Assembly (NCBI RefSeq): GCF_020829595.1
Contig: NZ_JAIVFW010000016.1
Span: 1 to 64,000 of the forward strand
Direction of reading: 5' to 3'
Source: Nostoc sp. CHAB 5844
Lineage (GTDB): Bacteria; Cyanobacteriota; Cyanobacteriia; Cyanobacteriales; Nostocaceae
DNA length: 64,000 nucleotides
Below the pieces are notes generated by a model. The model did not search any database. It was not told where the DNA came from and saw only the letters and a program-made list of their open reading frames with translations. Shown piece after piece: positions 47,374-55,233 of the stretch (within the stretch, counting starts at the first letter, position 1; every line of letters begins with the position of its first letter). The translations under genes were made by a program, and so were the position numbers.

Positions 47374-47625
47374 ATGACGACAGCTAGCTTATTTCAGTGG
47401 GTAGAACTGAAACATGATATACCTAACACTCCTATAAAAGCTGGTTATCAGGGAGTTGTTTTAGACTATCTCAACCCTACTAAAACTCAGAAAGAACCTG
47501 GATATATATTAGAAGTATTTCAAAATGGCGAAACATTAGATGTGGTTTCTGTACCTATTTCTTGGGTAAAACCTCTACCTCAAATTTGGGGAAGTACTGA
47601 AAGTGCTTCAAAACAGACAGCTTGA
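47374..47625 (+). CDS. DUF4926 domain protein
   Basis: 83 residues with a small beta-barrel pattern: FQWVELKHDIPNTPIKAGYQ, GVVLDYL, then PGYILEVF and LDVVSVPISWVKPL. This matches DUF4926, often encoded beside DUF6883. The ribosome-binding site AGGAGAA lies in the end of the previous gene, and the spacing of 3 nt implies one transcript. The pair may be a toxin-antitoxin or toxin-immunity module; this is inference. Confidence 0.7.
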   Translation: MTTASLFQWVELKHDIPNTPIKAGYQGVVLDYLNPTKTQKEPGYILEVFQNGETLDVVSVPISWVKPLPQIWGSTESASKQTA

Positions 47626-47713
47626 GCTAGACAACATATTTACCTTTATAGGTCTTAATTTACTATTGGTTATTTTTATGACATTTTAAGGATAAATTAA
47701 CCTGCGATCGCGT

Positions 47714-47781
47714 CGCGGTTTCAAAGATATCTCTGCTGAGGTGCTATACGCCGCCAAAGAAGCAGTAGGGGCGTAGTTTTA
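47714..47781 (+). repeat. chlB 3' end, distal copy
   Basis: Second copy of the chlB 3' end including the TAG stop and five following bases, without the rest of the gene. All four differences from the proximal copy are silent in the chlB frame, so this copy evolved as coding sequence. It is followed by a hairpin (47818-47843) that may be the displaced chlB terminator. Confidence 0.95.
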
Positions 47782-47817
47782 CGGTTAACTGTTAGCTTGA
47801 ACCCGATTTATGATGTG

Positions 47818-47843
47818 AGAGCGTTTATATGCAAGAACGCTCT
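47818..47843 (+). terminator. hairpin after the distal chlB 3' copy
   Basis: Perfect stem AGAGCGTT / AACGCTCT with a 10-base loop, followed by TACTATCCTTTTTAC. Position mirrors the terminator of chlB relative to the copy, so it may be an original chlB terminator. Confidence 0.65.
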
Positions 47844-47884
47844 TACTATCCTTTTTACTGTGCTTTAAGCTATATGGTGACACT

Positions 47885-48556
47885 ATGAATGATCAATCTT
47901 TAACTAAATGGATTCAAGATGAATTTGGTTTTATTCCAAATAATTTAACTGAATATAGAAATGCAATCACCCTCAGAAAATATCAAGTGTTGGAATTTTT
48001 TGGAGATTCCATACTTGGGTTTGTCGTTGCTGAGTATCTAGTCAGCAATTTTCGTATAATAGGCAAATCAGGATGGTTCACTAAAGTTAAATCCAATGTA
48101 GTCAATGATAAAAATCTATCAGATATAGCTAAAAGAATTAACTTAAAATCAATCATTTTAATTCCTAGTACAAGTAGCATAGAACAAATTACTGACAGAG
48201 TCCTTGCTGATGTTATAGAAGCTTTGATCAGTGCAATTTATTTAGATCAAGGGCTAGATAAATGCACACAAATTGTTTTTAAGTTATTAAATTTAGATAA
48301 AATTGATGTTTTTAGTGATACAACCGATGACAATATTATTTCTATGTTGCAGGAATATCTTGCTAGACTTGGTTATGCTCCTCCTAAATATACTGAAGTA
48401 GATAAAACAGGTAGTGATCATACACCCATATATACCATAAAAGCTACTTGTAATGTTAGAGGAAAAGAGTTAACAGCGTATGGTGATGGTAGTTCAAAAA
48501 AAGAAGCAAAAAAGAAAGCAGCAAACGAACTATTCTTATTAGTTGATGAAACATAA
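47885..48556 (+). CDS. RNase III-like protein (accessory)
   Basis: 223 residues with an RNase III domain (about 1-140) and a double-stranded RNA-binding domain (about 150-220). Catalytic residues are present: VLEFFGDSILGFVVAEYL gives the Glu and Asp of the signature, and VLADVIEALISAIYLDQG the second acidic pair. The domain differs from housekeeping RNase III (no HKS-type sequence before the signature). Given its accessory neighbours, it may be an added paralogue acting on structured RNA; the housekeeping copy is presumably elsewhere. Confidence 0.8.
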   Translation: MNDQSLTKWIQDEFGFIPNNLTEYRNAITLRKYQVLEFFGDSILGFVVAEYLVSNFRIIGKSGWFTKVKSNVVNDKNLSDIAKRINLKSIILIPSTSSIEQITDRVLADVIEALISAIYLDQGLDKCTQIVFKLLNLDKIDVFSDTTDDNIISMLQEYLARLGYAPPKYTEVDKTGSDHTPIYTIKATCNVRGKELTAYGDGSSKKEAKKKAANELFLLVDET

Positions 48557-48631
48557 CAAAGTTTGTAGATGCTATCAAAATGATACAAAGTAATTGTCTT
48601 TTCTTGTAGTCAAAATCTTTAACTAATAGTA

Positions 48632-48666
48632 AAACGCATAGGTCTTAAAATAAGCACTATGCGTTT
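48632..48666 (+). terminator. hairpin after the RNase III-like gene
   Basis: Perfect 10-bp stem AAACGCATAG / CTATGCGTTT with a 15-base loop, then CTATTCAATC. The weak T-run makes it a probable rather than certain terminator. Confidence 0.6.
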
Positions 48667-48758
48667 CTATTCAATCTAAAGTAGTAAAATTGATCGCCCT
48701 TCTAAAATTACTTGCTATGATATATTGGCAAGCCTACAGCATTAGAAAATATCCCATC

Positions 48759-49010
48759 ATGTCCAACCAGACAAACTTAACTGATGCTTGTAATAATCTA
48801 GCCGAACTCTGCGCTCAAGTAGTTGCAGATAGAGATATAGTAATTATTAATCGCCAAGAAGGTGAAAGCGTGGCTCTAATTGCTGTTGATGAACTAAACA
48901 GTTTATTAGAAACATCTTATTTACTTCGCTCACCTAAAAATGCAGAACGATTATTAACTGCTTTAGAAAGAGCAAAAGCACGAACTTTAAAACCTCAAAA
49001 TATCATTTAG
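48759..49010 (+). CDS. Phd/YefM-type antitoxin, apparently unpaired
   Basis: 83 residues from the ATG at 48759 (MSNQTNLTDACNNLAELCAQ). The antitoxin fold is suggested by LAELCAQVVADRDIVIINRQ and ESVALIAVDELNSLLETSYL, the Phd/YefM DNA-binding region, followed by a toxin-binding tail SPKNAERLLTALERA. No RelE/YoeB-type toxin gene follows within 380 bp, so the pair seems incomplete. Confidence 0.8.
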   Translation: MSNQTNLTDACNNLAELCAQVVADRDIVIINRQEGESVALIAVDELNSLLETSYLLRSPKNAERLLTALERAKARTLKPQNII

Positions 49011-49389
49011 TTTGAAATTCTATTCATAAATCTTAATTTACTTTTAGTTATTTTTATTACATTTTCCTAACTAGATATTTTTAATGGCAAACTACTGCGT
49101 GTCTTTACACCTTGACATAACAAGGATTTTCCAATGTGAATGGAAGCTATTCATAGCTATTTACGGATTAATACTGATAAATAAAATTTAATGCTCATAA
49201 ATTATTACAATACAAGCTTATTAGTTGAGCGATCGCGCCAGCTAAAATAGCTCACCTACTGATTCACCGTTGTATTTCCAGCAACGAGGTATAAAAAATT
49301 ATCAAAAAAACTTAGTAGTTCCTGATCAAAAAAACTGGGGTAGGCATGATAAGGTTTAAATCCATCCAATTCTGTTGGCGCTTCTCATC
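49011..49389. other. intergenic region with a possible short iteron pair
   Basis: 379 bp without a gene. Near its end ATCAAAAAAACT occurs twice (49301-49312 and 49325-49336, 24 bp apart). This could be an iteron-like repeat for the replication protein downstream, but two copies are weak evidence. Confidence 0.4.
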
Positions 49390-52300
49390 ATGCATCTACA
49401 CTATTTAGAACCCAAACATCTGGAAGAATTAGTTAAGGGCAGTAGTATAGATTTACACCTAGCGCAGTTAAATTTTAAGTCTCTCCAAGGTGCGATCGCC
49501 TACGAATACTTGTTAATTTCCGAACTACTACCACGCACCAATACAGGCATGGTAAAAAGCGGCTGGTTGCAGCGTTACAGTCATATCACCGCTGGCGGTT
49601 GGTGGTGTGCGGGACTAGATCCGCTAAATCATTGGCAATCAATGGAATGGGGATGCTTTAAGCCAAACCAACCCCGCATCAAGGATAATGGCAAACCTAT
49701 TAAATATGAACATCCACCCAGCACACCAATAAGAGTATTTTGTTTGCGGGTGACGCTGGAAGTTTGGCGAGAAGTTGCACAGCGTTACAATCTCAACTTA
49801 CCTGCAAATATCAGCGTTGATGCTAACGGAGAAGCCGTCGGTTTTTGGCAATGGGTGACGGAACAGAACATACCCGTGATTATCTGCGAAGGTGCAAAGA
49901 AAGCAGGTGCACTTTTAACACAAGGGTATGCTGCGATCGCAATTCCTGGAATTACCAGCGGTTATCGAGTTGTCAAAGACGGATTTGGTAAAGTTACCAG
50001 TCGTCAACTAATTCCTGACTTAGCGTTGTTTGCAACAGCAAAACGCCACATATATATATGTTTTGATTTTGAAACTCAACCCAAGACTATAGCAGCTGTG
50101 AATAATGCGATCACTCAACTTGGCTGCTTATTCCAAGAAAAAAATTGCTTAGTCAAAGTTATAGAACTTCCTGGCCCCGAAAAAGGTGTTGATGAGTTAA
50201 TTGTTGCGAAAAATGGTAGTGCTTTCGATAAAGTTTATCGCCAAAGTGTTGATTTAGAAATTTACCTAGCTCAAACCAAGCCACACACAGAATTAACTAT
50301 TCCAGTTGCACTCACAATCAACCGTTCTTATTTAGGAGAGATAGCTTTTCCTAACTCAGGATTAGTAGGAGTTAAATCAGCAAAAGGTACAGGTAAAACC
50401 ACAGCATTACAAAATATTGTCAAACAAGCTAAAACTAAAAATCAACCCGTATTATTAATTACCCACAGAATCCAGCTTGGAAAATTTTTATGTGACAAAA
50501 TTGGTATTCAATGGGGTTTAAATACTAATAATCATAATTTAATATCTTACTTTGATAACCAAATTACTGAATCTCTCGGCTTATGTGTTGACTCTATTTG
50601 GAAAATAGATTCAGATAATTGGCAAGGTGGAATAGTTATATTAGATGAAGTAGAGCAATTATTGTGGCATTTATTAAATAGTGATACTTGTAAAAACAAA
50701 CGCGTTAAAATTTTAAAAAATTTCCAAAAATTAATCAACAAAGTTTTGCAAACCGGAGGTTTAGTAATTGCTCAGGATGCTGATTTATCTGATGTAACCT
50801 TAGAATATTTGCAGGGCTTATCAGGAATTCAGGTAACGCCTTGGGTGTTAGTAAATCAATGGAAACCAGAACGCGGATGGGACATAACTTTTTATGATTC
50901 ACCTAACCCCACACCTTTAATTTATCAGTTAGAACTAGATTTACTGGCAGGACGTAAATGCTATGTGACTACCGATAGTCGGTCTGGACGCTATAGTTGC
51001 GAAACCATTGAAAATTATCTCAAAGAACGTTTAGAAAAACTACGTTACCAGTTTCCTAAAAGCTTAGTGATTAGTAGCCGCACTACAAATACACCAGGTC
51101 ATGCAGCAGTTGAGTTCGTAGCAAATATTAATCAAAAAATTGGGGATTATGACACAATTTTTGTCACTCCCAGTCTAGGAACTGGTATTAGTATTGATGT
51201 TCAACACTTTGATAGAGTTTATGGTATTTTTCAGGGTGTAATTCCTGATTCAGAAGCACGACAAGCATTAGCACGAGTACGAGATAATGTACCTCGGATT
51301 GTTTGGTGTGCTAAAAGAGGAATTGGTTTAATTGGTAGTGGTAGTACAAACTATCGCTTATTATCGGATTGGTATCAAGCCAATCAAAAAGAAAACTTAG
51401 CATTACTTAGTCCACTACATAAAATAGATGTAGATTTGCCTTTAGTATATGACCCGATTCATTTACGTACTTGGGCTAAGTTATCTGCGAGAGTCAATGC
51501 ATCTATTCGCTTTTACCGTCAGTCGATGCAAGATGGATTAAAAACTGACGGGCATCAAATTTGGCTGCGGAGTCATGCTGTTCACAATAATATTATTCGA
51601 GATTTACGTTTAGCATTTTTAGCAACTGACGCTAATGATTTGGCAACACGTAAAAGACTAATTTTAGAAATTGTGAAAGTCCAAAGAGATTGGACAGATA
51701 AGCGCAAAAAAGCTAAAGATATTAAACGCCAAATGAGAGAAATTAAGCAGAAAAATCAATTGACTACTGCCAAGTTTATTGCCGAAGCTCAAAATATTGA
51801 TTATGTAGAATATCAACAGCTATCATCTAAAAATTCTTTAACAGATGCAGAACGTCATCAAATACATAAATATACACTCAGACGAAAGTATGGGGTAGAA
51901 GTTACACCTTTACTGAAACTCCGAGACGACCAAGGCTATTATGCCCAATTATTAATTCACTATTATTTAACGCATGAAAGTGATTATTTTCATGTTAGAG
52001 ATCAGTATGAATGGCAGCAGCAATTGCTGTGTGGTGAAGGAAAAGTTTTCTTACCAGATATAAAAACTTATACTTTCAAAGTTGAAGCAATGAAAGCTTT
52101 AGGAATGCTAGAGTTTCTCAATCTAGCAAGAAATTTTACTGAAGATGATGCTGATTTGCTTTGGTTGCAAGATGTTGTTTATCAGCACAGCAAACATATC
52201 AAAAGGGTTTTAGACATTGACTTAGTTAGAGAAGAAGAAATAACTTCACCTATTAAAATACTTAGCAAATTGCTCAAGTTATTAGGATTGAAGTTGAAAG

Positions 52301-52497
52301 TAGTTAGTCAGGGCTATCAACTAGACCCTGAAACTTTTTACGATGGGAGAGAGAAAATATTTACAGCATGGTATCAACGAGATGAGTTGATGTTAGCTAA
52401 TCTTCAAGGGATGCAATTAGAAATTAATAATTTATCAAACTGGAAATTTGAGCCTGTTCAGCAGCAGTCTGTATTAGCTAGTTTGTCAATGAGATGA
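49390..52497 (+). CDS. CyRepA1-type plasmid replication protein (DUF3854 plus helicase-like domain)
   Basis: 1035 residues from the ATG at 49390. The N-terminal part has a TOPRIM-like DUF3854 domain (VIICEGAKKAGALLTQGYAA, about 160-185). The centre has a P-loop, SAKGTGKTTALQ (about 330-345), and a Walker B ILDEVEQ (about 420), then helicase-like motifs (VTPSLGTGISIDVQHFDRVY, DSEARQALARVRD). This order is that of cyanobacterial CyRepA1 replication proteins. It overlaps the convergent ketosynthase gene by 12 nt. Its location beside chlB suggests an integrated or relic plasmid-like element. Confidence 0.85.
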   Translation: MHLHYLEPKHLEELVKGSSIDLHLAQLNFKSLQGAIAYEYLLISELLPRTNTGMVKSGWLQRYSHITAGGWWCAGLDPLNHWQSMEWGCFKPNQPRIKDNGKPIKYEHPPSTPIRVFCLRVTLEVWREVAQRYNLNLPANISVDANGEAVGFWQWVTEQNIPVIICEGAKKAGALLTQGYAAIAIPGITSGYRVVKDGFGKVTSRQLIPDLALFATAKRHIYICFDFETQPKTIAAVNNAITQLGCLFQEKNCLVKVIELPGPEKGVDELIVAKNGSAFDKVYRQSVDLEIYLAQTKPHTELTIPVALTINRSYLGEIAFPNSGLVGVKSAKGTGKTTALQNIVKQAKTKNQPVLLITHRIQLGKFLCDKIGIQWGLNTNNHNLISYFDNQITESLGLCVDSIWKIDSDNWQGGIVILDEVEQLLWHLLNSDTCKNKRVKILKNFQKLINKVLQTGGLVIAQDADLSDVTLEYLQGLSGIQVTPWVLVNQWKPERGWDITFYDSPNPTPLIYQLELDLLAGRKCYVTTDSRSGRYSCETIENYLKERLEKLRYQFPKSLVISSRTTNTPGHAAVEFVANINQKIGDYDTIFVTPSLGTGISIDVQHFDRVYGIFQGVIPDSEARQALARVRDNVPRIVWCAKRGIGLIGSGSTNYRLLSDWYQANQKENLALLSPLHKIDVDLPLVYDPIHLRTWAKLSARVNASIRFYRQSMQDGLKTDGHQIWLRSHAVHNNIIRDLRLAFLATDANDLATRKRLILEIVKVQRDWTDKRKKAKDIKRQMREIKQKNQLTTAKFIAEAQNIDYVEYQQLSSKNSLTDAERHQIHKYTLRRKYGVEVTPLLKLRDDQGYYAQLLIHYYLTHESDYFHVRDQYEWQQQLLCGEGKVFLPDIKTYTFKVEAMKALGMLEFLNLARNFTEDDADLLWLQDVVYQHSKHIKRVLDIDLVREEEITSPIKILSKLLKLLGLKLKVVSQGYQLDPETFYDGREKIFTAWYQRDELMLANLQGMQLEINNLSNWKFEPVQQQSVLASLSMR

Positions 52498-53697
52498 ATT
52501 TTTCAATGCGATGACTGCATTTTGACCACCAAAGCCAAAGCTAAAACATAATATATTTTGAATTGTGTTTTGTCGTGCAGTCATCACAAAATTTAAATCA
52601 AATTCCGGTGTCTGCAAGCCAACACATGGGGGTAAAACTTGCTGCTGTAAAGCTTGTAGGGAAAAAGCCATTCCTAAAGCTCCTGAAGCGCCTAAAGTGT
52701 GGCCTGTAGAACCTTTGGTTGAACTTACAGCTACTTGTTGGGGAAATAACTGTTGTATGACTTTGCTTTCAATCCTGTCATTTAACTGCGTAGCTGTACC
52801 GTGAGCGTGAATATAATTAATATCGTTTGGAGTTAGATTGCTACGTTCTAGACATTGTTTTATAGCAGCGATCGCACTTTTGCCATTTGGTTCTGGCTGA
52901 TTGGTATGATAAGCATCTGCGGTAAAACCAAAGCCGAGAATTTCACCATAAACTCTGGCTTGGCGCTGCTTGGCTAACTCTGCTGATTCTAAAACCAACA
53001 CAGCACCACCTTCACCCAAAACTAAGCCTTCTCGCTGCACATCAAAGGGATAAGCGCCAGTCTTGGCTAAAGCACCCATCTGTTGAAACCCGCAGATAGT
53101 TAAAGGTGTAATTGGTGCTTCGACAGCGCCAGCAATTACTCGTTGACATTGCCCAGTCTGTATCAAAAAAGTGGCTTGAGCAATAGCCCAAGTTCCGGTA
53201 GCACAAGCCGCCATCGGTGCTAAAACTATCCCAGATGCACCAATTTGTCTTGCAGCTGCGATCGCATTCATGTGCGGTAAAATATCTAACCAATCTTCTA
53301 AAACTACATCTGTTGTACCCCTATCTTCCTCGTGACTCACCCCAAAACTCTCTAAAACTCTGTGTTCTCTGTGGTTCGATTCTTCCTTCCCCATTTGTCT
53401 CGCCAGCGATTCCCACGCACCTTGATAACCGCGACTCGAACCAATCACCACAGCACAATCAATTAAAGGTGCAATCAAACCAGCATCTTGCAACGCAGCT
53501 GCAACAATCTGCTGGGTGAGCATTTTTAAAGCGGCTGGTTGTTTACTAATCAAGCCTAGAGGAACTGGTTCAAGTTCTGGAAATGGTTGCTGTAATTGAA
53601 TTCCTGATTTCCCTGCAATCAAATTTTGCCAGCTATCTTCTAAACTTGCGCCTAAGGCGGAAGTTAAACCAATACCAGTGACAACAACCTTAACCAA
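52486..53697 (-). CDS. beta-ketoacyl-ACP synthase with repeat insertion
   Basis: 403 residues of the KAS II/FabF type. Catalytic Cys165 in APMAACATGTW, and His299 (HAHGTA) and His333 (TGHTLGASGALG) are intact. Residues about 104-133 (KEESNHREHRVLESFGVSHE and on) are extra and lie between QMG and LEDWLDILPHMNA; they are encoded by a MITE-like repeat (53358-53378 and flanks) kept in frame. The start is TTG at 53697. Its role could be fatty acid or specialised lipid (for example heterocyst glycolipid) synthesis; no partner genes are next to it. Confidence 0.85.
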   Translation of the reverse strand: MVKVVVTGIGLTSALGASLEDSWQNLIAGKSGIQLQQPFPELEPVPLGLISKQPAALKMLTQQIVAAALQDAGLIAPLIDCAVVIGSSRGYQGAWESLARQMGKEESNHREHRVLESFGVSHEEDRGTTDVVLEDWLDILPHMNAIAAARQIGASGIVLAPMAACATGTWAIAQATFLIQTGQCQRVIAGAVEAPITPLTICGFQQMGALAKTGAYPFDVQREGLVLGEGGAVLVLESAELAKQRQARVYGEILGFGFTADAYHTNQPEPNGKSAIAAIKQCLERSNLTPNDINYIHAHGTATQLNDRIESKVIQQLFPQQVAVSSTKGSTGHTLGASGALGMAFSLQALQQQVLPPCVGLQTPEFDLNFVMTARQNTIQNILCFSFGFGGQNAVIALKNSSH

Positions 53698-53779
53698 TTT
53701 TGTGAGTGAAAAGTAGGGATGAGGAAAGTATAAAGTCTGAAGCTGAAGTTTGAAGTATGGAGTAATACTATGCGATCGC

Positions 53780-53900
53780 TTTTTTTAACGAACCGCCCTG
53801 ACGCTCGAAGACTCGCTAACGGGTTCAGTAGTTCCTCATGGGGGAAACCCCCATGACCGGACTGCTTCACCAAGGCGCGGAGTACGCAGAGGAAGAGGAG
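53780..53900. repeat. dispersed palindromic repeat block
   Basis: GC-rich mosaic including CATGGGGGAAACCCCCATG (53838-53856) and TCGCTAACGGGTTC-type elements. It resembles the repeat blocks near 1950, 28950 and 56990. No gene. Confidence 0.7.
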
Positions 53901-53965
53901 CGATCGCTAAGGTAGCTAATAACAGAAGCAATGTTAAAATTATATATTCATATAAAGAGAAAATT

Positions 53966-54421
53966 ATGAGCAATCAATCTGTTACTCCAACCAATAATCT
54001 CTATGAACAAGATTATCATTTGTGGTTAGAACATACTGTTTATTTATTAAAAAATGAAAAATTTTTAGAACTAGATTTAAAAAATTTAATTGAAGAAATA
54101 GAAAGTATGGGTAAAAGTGATAAAAATGCTTTAAGAAGTAATCTTAGAATGCTTTTAATGCACATACTCAAATATAAATTTCAACCTCAAAACCGATCAA
54201 ATAGCTGGTTATATACAATTTATGAACATCGTCAAAGATTGCAAGAAGCATTTTTAGATAGTCCTAGTTTAAAATGCTATTACACAGAAGTTTTTGATAA
54301 TTGTTACCAACACGCTCGAAAAGAAGCGTCTATTGAAACAGGACTTCCACTGTCTATTTTTCCTAAAGACTATCCTTTTTCTGCTGAGGAAACTTTAGAT
54401 TTTGATTTCTTCCCAAATTAG
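53966..54421 (+). CDS. DUF29 domain protein
   Basis: 151 residues, all-helical. Matches the DUF29 pattern common in cyanobacteria: LYEQDYHLWLEHTVYLLKN, LDLKNLIEEIESMGKSDKNA, LRMLLMHILKYKFQPQ and a C-terminal SIFPKDYPFSAEETLD. DUF29 proteins are highly expanded, often linked with mobile DNA; function unknown. It stands alone between a repeat block and a dead Uma2 gene. Confidence 0.9.
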   Translation: MSNQSVTPTNNLYEQDYHLWLEHTVYLLKNEKFLELDLKNLIEEIESMGKSDKNALRSNLRMLLMHILKYKFQPQNRSNSWLYTIYEHRQRLQEAFLDSPSLKCYYTEVFDNCYQHARKEASIETGLPLSIFPKDYPFSAEETLDFDFFPN

Positions 54422-54471
54422 TCATCATCGCCATCGCTAAGTTTTGATTTTCGTTGAGATCGCGTCAATTA

Positions 54472-55029
54472 TTACACCAGCAAATCGAACCAAAAATAAT
54501 CCGGTGTGCGGAAGGTGTCTTGATAAATTGTTTTCTGGAAATTTTTGTCTGTACTTGCTGTGGAATCAGACAAAATTTCAACGATGACATTGGGATATTT
54601 GCCATATTCGGCGTTGCTAATTAGTGGGATGTTTTTTGTTTCGCTCAAAGGCGCAAAGGCTTGAAAAATCGATAGTTCACTTTGCTAAAAATGCTTAATT
54701 CATCCCGCATTTATGCAACGCCTCTATTCTTCCCAAACTACCCAACTTTTTCTGGTTTTACGTTCGCATCCTAGCACTACGAAAAAGTCTGGCCCTCGGA
54801 AAAATTCTGATTTACGTTGATGGGGACTGTAGTAAATAGTCAAATTTCCCGCCGCGTAGAAATCATTTCTATCTCGCCACAGCCATTTTAAACATTGCAG
54901 TAAGAGCATGATTTGCTCTAGATGTAGTTCGCTTTCCAAGGGTGGTTCGTCACTATATATATCACCCGGAGGAAATATAACATCTTGGCAGATGCCTGTT
55001 TGCTGATTTTTTTCTTGAGCGATCGTCAT
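54472..55029 (-). pseudogene. interrupted Uma2 family gene
   Basis: The frame opens at 55029 (MTIAQEKNQQTG), reads Uma2-type motifs (GPDFFVVLGCERKTRKSWVVWEE), then meets TAG, TGA and TAG in the same frame (54726-54680). The same reading frame resumes as YGKYPNVIVEILSDSTASTD and ends TPDYFWFDLLV. The extra stretch of about 80-100 bp looks like an insertion with stops. So the protein is broken and probably dead. Confidence 0.85.
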
Positions 55030-55233
55030 AGAATGAATATGGCATCAAGTATGGCTTTATTGTAACAGCGTTGTCTTTTGCGATCGCTTTCTCAAATTTA
55101 AATCCCGGCATTTGAATAATTATAGAATGTCAGAAGTAAGCCTAACAAAGTGGAAAAATGCGATCGCTAGTTTGTAGCAATTGCTGTTTAATTCATCATA
55201 AATGCTTAAAAATAAAGAAGTTATTCAAAAGTT

